Shown here one piece after another: positions 34,337 through 43,841 of a DNA stretch of 64,000 bases (the first letter of the stretch is position 1; the number at the start of each line of letters is the position of its first letter). Both the position numbers and the translations under genes were made by a program. Below the pieces are notes generated by a model. It searched no databases and had not been told where the DNA came from. It was given only the letters and a program-made list of their open reading frames with translations. The DNA comes from Vibrio metschnikovii CIP 69.14 (GTDB lineage: Bacteria > Pseudomonadota > Gammaproteobacteria > Enterobacterales > Vibrionaceae): positions 496,001-560,000 of the forward strand of contig NZ_ACZO01000007.1 in NCBI RefSeq assembly GCF_000176155.1. The letters run 5' to 3'.

Positions 34337-35251
34337 ATGTTGACTAATATCCAAAGCGATCTACCCGAATGGGCAGCAAAAATTTATCCAGAGAGCAAAG
34401 GCTGGGATCGTATTCGTAAGAACTGGCGTTTTCGTTTGTGGGCGTTGCTGCATCCCCAAGCTGTGCGGCGGATGTTATCACTGGTTGAGCAGCCTATTCT
34501 CGCTAAGGTGCTGAATGACAATCCACAGCTATTAGAAAGACCACTTAAACCCTACCTCTGTGTTGATTTATCGCTAATGCAAAGAGTGGAGTTCCTTGAG
34601 CAGCATTTTTTATTTGTCGCTGAGCGTTTTGGTGAGCGTTGTACGGAGATCATGTCTGATCAAGGTGTGAGCTTATTATCTATCGAAGATAAAAATGGCG
34701 AAGCCTATGATATCCGTTTAAACCGAGGAGCCAGTCGTGAGGGATCGATTGGTTTAAGCTTAGTGAATCAAGCGGGGACTACGATTTATTCGATTAGCTT
34801 TCATTTTTCTGATCACGGTAAAACGGTGTATATTGGAGCTTTGCAAGGCCCAAGTGAAAAGATTGAAAATCGTCAGCAAATCATTAAAGATTTAACGCGT
34901 ACAGTACACGGCTTACGGACGAAAGCATTAATGGTTGAGTTAGCCTTATTAGTATCTCGTCAGTTGGGTGTTGATCGCTGTTATGCGATTTCTAATCGCG
35001 GCCATATTTACCAAGCGCTGCGTTATATTGGTTCTAAGCGTAATAAAGTCAGTTTTGATTATGATGAGCTATGGACAGAATATGAGGCAGAGAAAATCAG
35101 TCGTTATAGGTATCGCGTTGCGATGATGCCAGCACGTAAAGAGATCGAGACCTTAAACCGTAATAAACGTCGCCTGTATACCAAACGTTATCAATGGTTA
35201 GATGAGTTAGAGTTAGCTATTGGTGAGCGACTTAAGCAATTGAGCTGTTAA
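34337..35251 (+). CDS. VirK/YbjX-family protein (DUF535)
   Basis: The 304-aa protein contains RNWRFRLWALLHPQAVRRML and the DUF535 core: YLCVDLSLMQRVEFLEQHF, then YSISFHFSDHGKTVYIGALQGP, with ALRYIGSKRNKVSFDYDELW near the end. Family members are VirK (Shigella) and YbjX (Salmonella, E. coli). They are linked to envelope stress, antimicrobial peptide resistance and surface-protein export, but have no known enzymatic activity. It is cytoplasmic by sequence, with no signal peptide. A terminator and an ERIC element follow. Confidence 0.88.
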   Translation: MLTNIQSDLPEWAAKIYPESKGWDRIRKNWRFRLWALLHPQAVRRMLSLVEQPILAKVLNDNPQLLERPLKPYLCVDLSLMQRVEFLEQHFLFVAERFGERCTEIMSDQGVSLLSIEDKNGEAYDIRLNRGASREGSIGLSLVNQAGTTIYSISFHFSDHGKTVYIGALQGPSEKIENRQQIIKDLTRTVHGLRTKALMVELALLVSRQLGVDRCYAISNRGHIYQALRYIGSKRNKVSFDYDELWTEYEAEKISRYRYRVAMMPARKEIETLNRNKRRLYTKRYQWLDELELAIGERLKQLSC

Positions 35252-35304
35252 TTATTCAAATTGTACAACAATATCCTTTCATAATGTCACGTCTATAGTA
35301 GATG

Positions 35305-35327
35305 AAGGGCTGCTCAGCCCTTTATTT
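35305..35327 (+). terminator. Terminator of the VirK/YbjX gene
   Basis: AAGGGCTG (35305-35312) pairs with CAGCCCTT (35315-35322); TATTT follows. Confidence 0.8.
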
Positions 35328-35331
35328 AATC

Positions 35332-35458
35332 TATCCCCTTCCTATTTGAAGCTGCAGCGGTATTGGCTACGTTCGTTCACCCAATCACATAGCCTATCTA
35401 TGTGCATGGGGACTCACTCACTTGTCGCCTGCCTGCAACTCCAAGTTGTTTGGGTATA
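35332..35458 (-). repeat. ERIC-type intergenic repeat (127 bp)
   Basis: The reverse strand reads TATACCC...GTGAGTCCCCATG...GAACGAACGTAGCCAAT...GCTGCAGCTTCAAAT...GGATA. This matches the enterobacterial repetitive intergenic consensus, including the AGTCCCC, GTGA-C and GCAGCTTCAA blocks. The length of 127 bp equals the standard ERIC unit. It is imperfectly palindromic. It lies between the VirK-family gene and VF530, where transcription of both strands would pass through it. Confidence 0.9.
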
Positions 35459-35462
35459 TGGT

Positions 35463-35693
35463 TTAATGAAAGGTCTCAATATAGAGATTTTCCACCTTAC
35501 TTCTTGCCCATTCTGTACGACGTAAAAACTTCAAGGAAGATTTGATTGACGGATCGCTTTTAAAACAGTTTAGGCTAATTCGTTGCGCTAATCCTTGCCA
35601 GCCATAATGTTCTACCAATTGAGTCAGAATTTTTTCTAAGGTTAGGCCGTGTAAAGGATTATGCGGCTGCGCATGCGGATCGTTTGTGTGCAT
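35463..35693 (-). CDS. VF530-family small DNA-binding protein (DUF2132)
   Basis: This 76-aa protein contains [33 protein letters not shown] and [23 protein letters not shown], the hallmark of VF530 (DUF2132). The family has a solved fold resembling a DNA-binding helical bundle, but no known target. The length equals the family. The ERIC element lies 5 bp downstream of its stop. It is a single gene. Confidence 0.92.
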   Translation of the reverse strand: MHTNDPHAQPHNPLHGLTLEKILTQLVEHYGWQGLAQRISLNCFKSDPSIKSSLKFLRRTEWARSKVENLYIETFH

Positions 35694-35950
35694 AAAAATA
35701 GCATAAGTGATGATTGAGCTGCCAAGTATAGCGTGCTTAGTAATAAATGTGCAGTAGGGCAGATCTTTGCATCATCAAGATGCCAATTTGTTGGTTATTT
35801 GTTAGCTTATGGTTTCTTTTTGTGGTTGCTTTCTACTTATGGCGTTTAGCATAGATTATATCGAACCATCATTGCTGACCGGCCAAATCAACTCATGAGT
35901 CAAGGAATCGATGAGCAGAGTGAACATTAAATGGCTGAATGAGCTTTAAT

Positions 35951-37135
35951 ATGCGATCAACGAATACCTTATTAGTATTGATGGTTGGTATGAATTCGAC
36001 GCTGATTGGCATCGGCTTATCTCGCTTTGCATTTACCCCTTTAATACCGATGTTATCGAGCGAGGGGTGGTTTTCGGTCATTGAGACCAGTTACCTCGGT
36101 AGCTTGAATTTACTGGGCTATTTGATTGGTGCCTTGAGTGCTCATCGTTTAGCGCAGCAGGTCGGAGATCGCTTATTATTGACCGTTGCTGCTTTGGTGG
36201 TCAGTGTTAGTTATTTTGTCTGTTTTTTGCCTATCCACTATCTGTGGGTTGCTGGTTGGCGTGTTCTTGCTGGTGTTGCTGGTGGACATTTAATGGTCAT
36301 TGGCCCAGCATTCGCTTTGCTGCATAGCCATAAAAATTATCGCAATGCGGTTATGACTATGATCTTCATGGGCATAGGTTTAGGTGTAGTACTTTCTTCT
36401 GCGATTATCCCGCTCCTACTTCGTTTTAGTCTTTCGATAATCTGGTTAGCTATCGGTAGTCTCTCTTTGTGTATTAGTGCTGTGATGATATTCGGCTTAC
36501 GGCAACTGCCTGCTATATCTCACTCATCTTTATCCTCGGAACCTTCATCGTCTTTTGCCATTGGTGCTGTTTGGTTAGTGATTGCGGCTTATGCGCTTGA
36601 TGCCGCCGGTTTTATTATTCCGCACACCATTTTTTGGGTTGATTATTTGGTTCGTGAGCGGAACTTCACGCAACCACAAGCGTTATGGTTGTGGTTTGCG
36701 TTTGGCGGTGGCTGTCTTAGCGGGCCATTGATTGCCAAATGGTTGGTATCGCAATTATCTTGGCACAGAGCGCTCTGGGTTGCTTACGCACTCAAAGCGT
36801 TCGCCATTCTTTTGCCAGTGCTGACCGCGATGCCAGTGTTGCTGTTTTGTTCAGCTTTCATCGTCGGAGCATTGACACCAGGTATTGTCGCGTTAACCGC
36901 AGGCCGAATTGCTGAGTTAGTTGGCACGACACGGCATCAATATTATTGGGGTAGGGCAACGGCTGGTTTTGCTTTATTACAAGCATTATCGGGTTGGGGC
37001 ATGTCCTTTTATTATCAGAAAGTAGGTGAGTACGCCCCGCTATTTATCACGGCGGCACTATTGATGTTATTCGCTTTGCTCTGTATTTCGGCAAGTCCAT
37101 TTTTTCGATCAAAATCGGTGAAACAGTCATGTTAA
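35951..37135 (+). CDS. MFS transporter, YbfB/YjiJ type
   Basis: The 394-aa protein has 12 predicted transmembrane helices. The N-terminus, MRSTNTLLVLMVGMNSTLIGIGLSRFAFTPLIPML, matches the YbfB/YjiJ (DUF1228) group; the RFAFTPL motif lies in TM1. The loop 2-3 consensus is replaced by AHRLAQQVGDRLLL. The start at 35951 gives the compact N-terminus of the family; an in-frame ATG at 35939 is also possible. The stop overlaps the next gene by 7 nt, so the two are co-translated. Substrate unknown. Confidence 0.87.
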   Translation: MRSTNTLLVLMVGMNSTLIGIGLSRFAFTPLIPMLSSEGWFSVIETSYLGSLNLLGYLIGALSAHRLAQQVGDRLLLTVAALVVSVSYFVCFLPIHYLWVAGWRVLAGVAGGHLMVIGPAFALLHSHKNYRNAVMTMIFMGIGLGVVLSSAIIPLLLRFSLSIIWLAIGSLSLCISAVMIFGLRQLPAISHSSLSSEPSSSFAIGAVWLVIAAYALDAAGFIIPHTIFWVDYLVRERNFTQPQALWLWFAFGGGCLSGPLIAKWLVSQLSWHRALWVAYALKAFAILLPVLTAMPVLLFCSAFIVGALTPGIVALTAGRIAELVGTTRHQYYWGRATAGFALLQALSGWGMSFYYQKVGEYAPLFITAALLMLFALLCISASPFFRSKSVKQSC

Positions 37136-37713
37136 CGCTTTATTTAAATGCCACTTCCCCTTATGCGCGGTTAGTGCGCATTTGTGCACTAGAAAAACAA
37201 ATTCCGTTAAATTTAGCCATGGTCGATCCGTGGGGTTCACCGGATACACTTTTGCAGGTTAACCCAGCGGCAAAAGTTCCCGTGTTAATCACGGACGCAG
37301 GTGTTGCCTTGAGTGAAACCTTACTTATCCTGCAATACTTGGATATTCACTCTCCTTGTGCGCCGAGAATGGATGATGATGAGCAAGTGATGCAATGGTT
37401 AGGTCTAGGACAAGCATTAATGGATAGCGCTTTTCAGACGGTGATCGCCAATAAATATGGTGAGCCCGATGGAGGTGAATTGGCTTTGCGTCGTCAGCAT
37501 GCCATACAGAGAATGTTGACTCAGCTTGAAAGTCAATGCTTACCGTTTGCTAACAAACCATTCACCACTGCCCATTGTTCGATTGCAGTAGGATTAGCTT
37601 ATCTCGATTTTCGTTTGAGTAAGCTGAATTGGCAACGCTCTTATCCACAGTTAGCAAGCTGGTACGCACAAATCACACAGCGCCCCAGTTTTCAACAAAC
37701 TCAATTTTCCTAG
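37129..37713 (+). CDS. Glutathione S-transferase-family protein
   Basis: The 194-aa protein has an N-terminal thioredoxin-like domain: MLTLYLNATSPYARLVRICALEKQIPL with a Ser-Pro-Tyr-Ala-Arg site, the VPVL cis-Pro, and ALSETLLILQYLD that binds the glutathione gamma-glutamyl group. The C-terminal helical domain follows at about 85. It overlaps the preceding MFS gene by 7 nt, so they may act together on one compound; this is inference. Specific substrate unknown. Confidence 0.9.
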   Translation: MLTLYLNATSPYARLVRICALEKQIPLNLAMVDPWGSPDTLLQVNPAAKVPVLITDAGVALSETLLILQYLDIHSPCAPRMDDDEQVMQWLGLGQALMDSAFQTVIANKYGEPDGGELALRRQHAIQRMLTQLESQCLPFANKPFTTAHCSIAVGLAYLDFRLSKLNWQRSYPQLASWYAQITQRPSFQQTQFS

Positions 37714-37793
37714 TGAGCCCACGGATTTCTGCTCGCTATCTTGAGTCATGCTCAGTACGATAACGGTTTGTTCAATATCAATGTGAAGTAGAC

Positions 37794-38807
37794 ATGACTC
37801 GTACCCGTATTCTTATTTCTGAATCAACCAATCCTTGGTTTAACTTAGCGGTTGAAGATACGATTTTCCGCTCGATGCCCGCCGATCAGCGTATCCTGTT
37901 TTTGTGGCGCAATGCCGATACTGTCGTTATTGGACGAGCGCAAAATCCATGGCGAGAGTGCCGAACTGAGCGCATGGAACACGATGGAGTGAAACTGGCG
38001 CGCCGACAGACGGGTGGTGGCGCGGTTTTTCATGATTTGGGCAATACTAATTTTACTTTTATGGCGGGCAAACCTGAGTACGATAAACAGGTGTCGACGC
38101 AGATTGTATTAGCGGGATTACAACAACTGGGTATTCACGGCGTGGCCAATGGACGTAATGATTTGGTGCTGCAAGATGAAGACGGGGTGCGCAAGTTCTC
38201 TGGCTCAGCTTATCGAGAAACGCTTGATCGCGGCTTTCATCACGGCACTTTACTCTTGAGTGCGGACATGAGCCGCTTAGCGGATTACCTTAACCCTGAT
38301 CCCAAAAAACTGCAGGCGAAAGGGATTACTTCGGTTAAGTCTCGTGTGATTAACCTTAATAGCGTTAAAGCGGATATTGACCACCAGCAAGTATGCGATG
38401 CGATCATCCACGCTTATTTACAGCATTACCAACAAGATGCCCAAGTTGAGTATATTTCTCCTGAACAGTTTACTAATTTGCCTGATTTTGAAGATAAGTT
38501 TTCGAAACAAAGCAGTTGGGATTGGAACTTTGGCCAAACCCCACCTTTTACTCATCATTTGGATGAGCGTTTTACATGGGGAGGAGTAGAAATCTTTCTC
38601 GATGTTGAGCAAGGGGTCATTCAGCAAGCGACGATTTTCAGTGATATGCTCGATCCTTACCCGATGGAGCGATTAGCCCAAAAAATGACTCATATACCCT
38701 ATGATCGCTGTGCTATTGCTTTGTGCATTGAGCAATTAGCACAGCAACACTCAGAGTATGCAAAGGAGCTGAAAGAGTTGTCAGCATGGATAATGACCGC
38801 TTGTTGA
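37794..38807 (+). CDS. lplA: Lipoate-protein ligase A
   Basis: LplA activates free lipoate with ATP and attaches it to E2 and H-protein lysines. The 337-aa protein aligns throughout with E. coli Lpl[65 protein letters not shown] and the C-terminal [26 protein letters not shown]. Both the catalytic domain and the C-terminal accessory domain are present. Single gene, converging with the response regulator gene. Confidence 0.97.
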   Translation: MTRTRILISESTNPWFNLAVEDTIFRSMPADQRILFLWRNADTVVIGRAQNPWRECRTERMEHDGVKLARRQTGGGAVFHDLGNTNFTFMAGKPEYDKQVSTQIVLAGLQQLGIHGVANGRNDLVLQDEDGVRKFSGSAYRETLDRGFHHGTLLLSADMSRLADYLNPDPKKLQAKGITSVKSRVINLNSVKADIDHQQVCDAIIHAYLQHYQQDAQVEYISPEQFTNLPDFEDKFSKQSSWDWNFGQTPPFTHHLDERFTWGGVEIFLDVEQGVIQQATIFSDMLDPYPMERLAQKMTHIPYDRCAIALCIEQLAQQHSEYAKELKELSAWIMTAC

Positions 38808-38865
38808 GTATTGACTGAGTGAGCCATCCTCTCTTATGCCAAAACCAAACATAGCCAAGCCACAC

Positions 38866-39543
38866 TTACTGATCGGCTTGTAGATAATAACCCATGCCGC
38901 GTTTGGTTTTGAGCAGTGGGGCGGTAAAAGGGTCGTCAATTTTTTTGCGTAATCGGCGCATGTAAACATCGACCACATTGGTTAATGGATCTTGATGCAT
39001 TCCCCAAACGTTAGCCAGAATTCGCTCGCGACTAAAAATATGCCCAGGTTTATTCATCAATAATTCCAAAATTGACAGCTCTTTGGCGGTCAACTCAATG
39101 AGTTGATTGTCTCGTGTGACCTGCATTGTTGGCAAACAGAGCACTAAATCTGCGACTTGTAGTGTGGGTAATGGACTGGATTCAGAGTGACGTCGCTGTA
39201 GAGCATCTAAACGAGCTAGTAACTCTTCAAAATGGAATGGCTTAGCAAGATAATCGTCTGCGCCGGTACGCAAGCCTTTGACTCGTTCATCGACATCGCC
39301 TAGGGCAGAGAGCATTAAGATGCGGACATCAATGCCTGCCGAGCGAATTTGTTGGCAGATGGTCAGTCCATCACAATGAGGTAGCATGCGATCTAAAATC
39401 AGCAGATCAGGTTCATAGCTGATGACCGTTTCTACTGCGTATTGGCCATCATTCAGGTGTTGGATCTGATGACCTTCTGCTTTTAAGCCTCGTTCGATAA
39501 AACTTGCGATTCTAGGATCATCTTCAATTAATAAAATGCGCAT
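38866..39543 (-). CDS. OmpR/PhoB-family response regulator
   Basis: The 225-aa regulator has a receiver domain with MRILLIEDDPRIA, LLILDRMLPH (phospho-Asp, about 52) and YLAKPF (Lys). The C-terminal winged helix contains the LTAKELSILELLMNKPGHIFSRERILANVW motif and VDVYMRRLRKKID (recognition helix). It lies 1 nt downstream of the sensor kinase gene on the same strand. It probably binds a promoter in the 41141-41295 region, since that lies directly between the kinase and a divergent secreted-protein gene. Confidence 0.93.
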   Translation of the reverse strand: MRILLIEDDPRIASFIERGLKAEGHQIQHLNDGQYAVETVISYEPDLLILDRMLPHCDGLTICQQIRSAGIDVRILMLSALGDVDERVKGLRTGADDYLAKPFHFEELLARLDALQRRHSESSPLPTLQVADLVLCLPTMQVTRDNQLIELTAKELSILELLMNKPGHIFSRERILANVWGMHQDPLTNVVDVYMRRLRKKIDDPFTAPLLKTKRGMGYYLQADQ

Positions 39544-39544
39544 C

Positions 39545-41140
39545 CTAAACCTCTTCCAGTGGAAAGCTAAGGGTCACTTGGCTACCTTGATTAAGCTGGC
39601 TAGCGATCTTGATCTCGCCATTTAATTGTTTAGCCATGCTCTGAGCTAAGGTTAAGCCTATACCGAGTCCGTCAGGACGATATTGTTTGCCATTGTTAGC
39701 GCGAAAATAGCGTTCAAAAATACGCTCAAGGTCATCGCTAGCGATACCAATACCTTGATCGCTGAGCTGAAACAATACTTGGTTGGGTTCGAGCATTAAC
39801 GTTAGTGTAAGTGGCTGTTTTTTCGGGTCATAACGTAATGCATTATCAACAATAATACGGATAATCATTAATAGTTTATCTAAGTCGGTATAGCAAATCA
39901 GCGTTTGCCAATTGGCTTGTGCTGGATGAGTCGACTCAACGATAACCTGTTGCGAGTTGGCGAGTAAGTTCGCTTGCCGCCCAACCGCTTGCCAAATGGT
40001 CTCAAGTGTCATCGCGGTGAGAGTCGGCTGAAATAATTGTTCATCTTGGCGGATCAGCATTAATAGATCATCAATTCGGTAAGATAAATGCGTCGCCGAC
40101 TCATTAATGCGCTGTAAGGCTTGTCGATACTCGTCATCACTATTGTGACGACTGCGTAGGGTGATTTGCGCTTCGCCTAAAATAGCCGTTGCTGGGGTGC
40201 GTAGCTCGTGGCTGACGTTAGCAAAAAACTCTTTTTGCTGATGTTTGGCTTTTTCTAGGGTTTGTAGGGCTTGAGCGAGTTCTTGGGTGCGCGCGGTCAC
40301 TTCTTTTTCAATCAGCTGGCGCGAAGCCATTTCCTGTTGCTGGGCTTGCTCTAGGCTTTGTGCCATATAGTTGAAGTGGCGAGCGAGGGTTTTCAGCTCA
40401 TAAGGACCACTGATGGCAATTCGGTGATTCAGTTGACCTTGCTCTAAAGCGGTGGTGCTTTTGACCAATTCAGCCAGCGGTTTTGATAAGGTCCTTAGCA
40501 GCCAACCACCTAATAATCCGCCTAAAATCACGCCAATCACCGCGAGGCTGATGATCACGCTTCTCACATTCGATAACGCGCTCATCGCTGCACTTTCATA
40601 ACGAGTGGTACGTTGTTGTTGCACACTGATCGCTTGATTGAGTAACTGGCGAAGATCGGTGTTATCTACTTGATCAAACGACTGGCTAAGTAGCAGCCAG
40701 CGTTCATCATCATCGGTGATTTTAGCGATTTCCCATGAGCGTAGCGCCTGTTTTAAACTGGCGAAGTTGGTTTCAAATAAAGAGATGACTTTAATTTGCT
40801 GAGTAATTTCCGCAAAGTCTTGCTGAGTTAAACTCTGTTGCTGAGCTTGCTCGGTGAGCTGATTGAGCTTTTCTAGTAAATCTTCAATTTTGGCAAAGCG
40901 TAGGTCGCGTTTTAAGGTACTGCCATCTTTTATCAATAGATACTCGGCAAGCCAGATCTTCAATTGTTGTTTTTCGGTACTCAGTTGCATGAAGTTTTGC
41001 AAAATTTGGCTAGAAATTTGTCCACGCTGAATATGCTCATTCGCGACGTGATTTGACCAATAAGCCGCTCCTGCCTGAGCCAAAATCAGCGACAGTAAAA
41101 GTGCCAAAACAAACGATAATTGATAGCGAAACACAGCCAT
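39545..41140 (-). CDS. Membrane sensor histidine kinase
   Basis: The 531-aa kinase has TM1 at about 10-30, a periplasmic helical sensor of about 150 residues, TM2 at about 190-215 and a HAMP segment. The H-box FFANVSHELRTPATAILGEA, N-box VDNALRYDPK and G-boxes DQGIGIASDDLERIF and GLGIGLTLAQS are all present. It is the partner of the adjacent OmpR-type regulator. The start at 41140 (MAVFRYQLSF) is only two bases after GAGGA; the GTG at 41134 has better spacing. The ligand is unknown. Confidence 0.92.
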   Translation of the reverse strand: MAVFRYQLSFVLALLLSLILAQAGAAYWSNHVANEHIQRGQISSQILQNFMQLSTEKQQLKIWLAEYLLIKDGSTLKRDLRFAKIEDLLEKLNQLTEQAQQQSLTQQDFAEITQQIKVISLFETNFASLKQALRSWEIAKITDDDERWLLLSQSFDQVDNTDLRQLLNQAISVQQQRTTRYESAAMSALSNVRSVIISLAVIGVILGGLLGGWLLRTLSKPLAELVKSTTALEQGQLNHRIAISGPYELKTLARHFNYMAQSLEQAQQQEMASRQLIEKEVTARTQELAQALQTLEKAKHQQKEFFANVSHELRTPATAILGEAQITLRSRHNSDDEYRQALQRINESATHLSYRIDDLLMLIRQDEQLFQPTLTAMTLETIWQAVGRQANLLANSQQVIVESTHPAQANWQTLICYTDLDKLLMIIRIIVDNALRYDPKKQPLTLTLMLEPNQVLFQLSDQGIGIASDDLERIFERYFRANNGKQYRPDGLGIGLTLAQSMAKQLNGEIKIASQLNQGSQVTLSFPLEEV

Positions 41141-41295
41141 TTCCTCACAGCATAGCGTTAATAAATGCAGAGTAAGCGATTTATGCACTCACGGTAAACT
41201 ATGTTCATCTTAGGTTAATCTTCGCACTAGGGTTAGGTTCATTGAAGCGCGCTACAGTCGTCACTCAAATTACCTAAACCAGTAAGGCAGAGACT

Positions 41296-41862
41296 ATGCA
41301 ACGTATCCATAAAACACTTTCCATTTCAGCACTATTATTATCCAGCGTGTTACCGTGGGCAGCTCAGGCTTCTTCGCCAGTTGTTAACAATAATATTACT
41401 CATCAAGAAGTGCTCAATGCTCAACAGGCATGGGGCGAGGCATTAATCAATATCAGCCAAACTTATGAAAAGCAAGGCCATGCAGCGGCAAAAACGTTAG
41501 CCAGCCAAGTGTTGGATCAAGCTTATGGTTACCAACAAGGCGCGGTACTTTTCAAACCGACGCTCGCCAGTGGTCAGCAAACGTTTCGTACCGATGTGGC
41601 TGGAGCGTTAGCCTATTTTGTCGGTGGCAATAGTGATTATGCGCAAGACTCTGGCTTTGCTTTAAAAGGTTGGAAGGAATACCGTTTTGAGAATGCTGCG
41701 GTTTATATTAATGGTGATTTAGCCTTGACCATGGGCAATGTCATATTGGTTGATAAGCAAGGGCAAACCACGATGGTTGATAAAAGCTGGGCCTTTAAGA
41801 AAGATGAGCAAGGTCAACTTCGTATCGTCTTGCACCACTCTTCTTTACCTTATCAACCTTAA
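41296..41862 (+). CDS. Secreted protein of unknown function, divergent from the two-component system
   Basis: The 188-aa protein has a signal peptide cleaved at about AAQA-SS. The mature part, NNITHQEVLNAQQAWGEALINISQ ... VYINGDLALTMGNVILVDKQG ... VDKSWAFKKDEQGQLRIVLHHSSLPYQP, has the alternating helix/strand pattern of SnoaL/NTF2-like (DUF4440-like) proteins. It is predicted periplasmic. Its gene is divergent from the sensor kinase, 155 bp apart, so it may be a target or part of that signalling unit. Assignment of family is tentative. Two hairpins follow (41864-41880 and 41891-41917). Confidence 0.8.
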   Translation: MQRIHKTLSISALLLSSVLPWAAQASSPVVNNNITHQEVLNAQQAWGEALINISQTYEKQGHAAAKTLASQVLDQAYGYQQGAVLFKPTLASGQQTFRTDVAGALAYFVGGNSDYAQDSGFALKGWKEYRFENAAVYINGDLALTMGNVILVDKQGQTTMVDKSWAFKKDEQGQLRIVLHHSSLPYQP

Positions 41863-41890
41863 GGCTTAATACCATTAAGCTTCGATACAG

Positions 41891-41917
41891 AGCCGGTGGC
41901 GATGCGACCGGCTTTTT
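41891..41917. terminator. Rho-independent terminator
   Basis: AGCCGGT (41891-41897) pairs with ACCGGCT (41907-41913), then TTTT. It ends the secreted-protein gene and faces the convergent channel gene. Confidence 0.85.
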
Positions 41918-41941
41918 CTATTTGGGCCATTTAATACACTA

Positions 41942-42709
41942 TTATCGGCGTTTACTATGACTATGATGTAGATGATGTTTTTCCTTTAACTGCTGACGAA
42001 ACCGAGCGAGATGAAATTGGGATCGAGGTTGCTGACCGCATTTTCTATGACTATGTTGATGCTGTGAATCTAGGCGCTGTTGGTGATTATCATCGACAAA
42101 GAAAGAGGCTACGCTCGCGGTTAATAAACCAAAGAGGGTGATGCCCGTTAACATGAGAAACACCGCAACGCCGCGGCCAAAAGCGGTCACTGGATACATA
42201 TCGCCGTAGCCTACGGTGGTAATGGTGGTCATTGCCCACCAAAGCGCATCACTATAATCTTCAATTGGACTGTCGCTGCCTCTCTCCACCAAATAGACAA
42301 ACGCTGAACTTAGCATCACGGTTAATAAGCTGGTTAAGCCAATAAAACTGAGGGTTTTTTGCCGTAAGACCGCTTTGGTTTGCCGCCAGGTTCTCGGTAA
42401 AATAAACAGAATACGTATAAAACGTAATGGTCTTAGGAATGGCATCGCAACAATCAAGACATCTGGCCAATTTTGCATTAAATAGCGGCCACGTTGTTGG
42501 CTGAGCAAAATTTTAATGGCTAATTCAGTAGCGAAAACGCCCCACACTAACCAAATCAATTGATTGATAAAGTGGCGTTCTTCTTGGTCTAGCTGAGCGA
42601 CATCGGGTATTAAAGCCAATAGTACATAGATAAGCGATAAGATAAGCATTGGCACTTCGGTTTTGCTCTCGAAGGCGGCCAGTAATTTTGCGCGTTGTTT
42701 CGGGTTCAT
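41942..42709 (-). CDS. Voltage-gated-type potassium channel with His-rich tail
   Basis: The 255-aa membrane protein has an ion-transport domain. Helices include MLILSLIYVLLALIPDVA and the paddle-like RPLRFIRILFILPRTWRQTKAVLRQK with spaced arginines. The pore helix and selectivity filter read ALWWAMTTITTVGYGDMYPV (about 155-175). No RCK domain follows. The cytoplasmic C-terminal ~50 residues are very rich in His, Gln and basic residues (QHQHSHRK, HHLHHSHSKRR). K+ selectivity follows from TVGYGD. It has its own promoter in the gap after the MocA-type gene. Confidence 0.9.
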   Translation of the reverse strand: MNPKQRAKLLAAFESKTEVPMLILSLIYVLLALIPDVAQLDQEERHFINQLIWLVWGVFATELAIKILLSQQRGRYLMQNWPDVLIVAMPFLRPLRFIRILFILPRTWRQTKAVLRQKTLSFIGLTSLLTVMLSSAFVYLVERGSDSPIEDYSDALWWAMTTITTVGYGDMYPVTAFGRGVAVFLMLTGITLFGLLTASVASFFVDDNHQQRLDSQHQHSHRKCGQQPRSQFHLARFRQQLKEKHHLHHSHSKRR

Positions 42710-42754
42710 AATTCTAATGTCATTGTGCGTGGTTTGATAAAAGGTTGTCTGCGT

Positions 42755-43693
42755 TTAGATGCTATCGGTTAATTGAGTGATACGCGCGCAGAGTGCTTCG
42801 GCTAATTGGTGGCTAGCGAGGTTGCGCTCAATGATTGAGTGGGCGAGTTTTCCTTGTTGTATCACCCTGAGCCATTCATCGATCATCGCGCTAAATCCTT
42901 TGTTGGTCAGCATCGGTGTCCAATCTGGCGAAGCCAGTCGTTGCGGCTGATTATTCTGCCAGTGTATGCCTTCAGAAAAAGAGTGAAATTGATAACTTTG
43001 ATTAACGAACTGCGCACTGACAGATTCACTCGTAATACCAAATTGTCGATTCATTGAAGCATGCAACAAAGTGGCTCCATGTTGCCATTGAATATCGATA
43101 CGCGCTAACTGTTTGCCGGCCATTTGATGGGTGATGTAAGCGTCTTGCAAATCGGCTTTAGCGTAGAGATTGATACTGTCTAATGGATGGATGAAGTCAT
43201 CAAACAAGAAGGTACGAATATCACCAGGTAAAGCATGGCGATTTTTCTCCCAGCGTAAGCCGAGTAAGTCGTCTCGTAAGCCTTGCTGTACTCCGACCAA
43301 ATGTTGATTTAATAGAGGAAGGTGGCGACGATTAAACCCGACATAAAGCGGTTGTTGGTACTGTTCAGCTAATGCGTACAATTGTTCGCAATCAGCCGCG
43401 CTGTTTGCTAATGGTTTATCGACAAATGTGGCGATGCCATGACGTAAGAAAAAAGCCGCAATCTCAGGATGAGCGGCCGTTGCCGCGTGGATCATCACGG
43501 CATCGACTTGGAATTTGAGCAGATCTTGATACTGGGTACAGGTTTTAGTGATCCGATATTGAGCGGCTAAATGCGCAAGAGTGTGCTGATTTCGAGTGCA
43601 AAACACCAGTTCAATCTCGGGACGTTGGGTTATCACGGGTAAGTAAGCTTTTTGGGCGATATCCCCCAAGCCAATAATGCCTATTTTGATCAT
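42755..43693 (-). CDS. Gfo/Idh/MocA-family NAD(P)-dependent oxidoreductase (MviM/YceM-like)
   Basis: The 312-aa protein has an N-terminal Rossmann fold (MIKIGIIGLGDIAQKAYLPVI, GxGxxA) and the family EKP equivalent VDKPLANSAADCEQLYALAEQ, with LYVGFNRRHLP after it; FIHPLDSINLY follows in the C-terminal domain. Family members act on sugars or myo-inositol-type substrates. The close resemblance is to MviM/YceM of unknown substrate. It precedes the channel gene on the same strand. Confidence 0.88.
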   Translation of the reverse strand: MIKIGIIGLGDIAQKAYLPVITQRPEIELVFCTRNQHTLAHLAAQYRITKTCTQYQDLLKFQVDAVMIHAATAAHPEIAAFFLRHGIATFVDKPLANSAADCEQLYALAEQYQQPLYVGFNRRHLPLLNQHLVGVQQGLRDDLLGLRWEKNRHALPGDIRTFLFDDFIHPLDSINLYAKADLQDAYITHQMAGKQLARIDIQWQHGATLLHASMNRQFGITSESVSAQFVNQSYQFHSFSEGIHWQNNQPQRLASPDWTPMLTNKGFSAMIDEWLRVIQQGKLAHSIIERNLASHQLAEALCARITQLTDSI

Positions 43694-43841
43694 CGTTATC
43701 TAAACTGGTTCACTTCACAATGAGAGCAAGACTAACACTTGCTCTAAAAATCGGTAAGTGCATTGCCGAGAAATTGGGAAGACGATCTTTGTCATTCCTA
43801 AGATAAATCCGAGAACGAGTCATACAATAGGCCATAATGAT

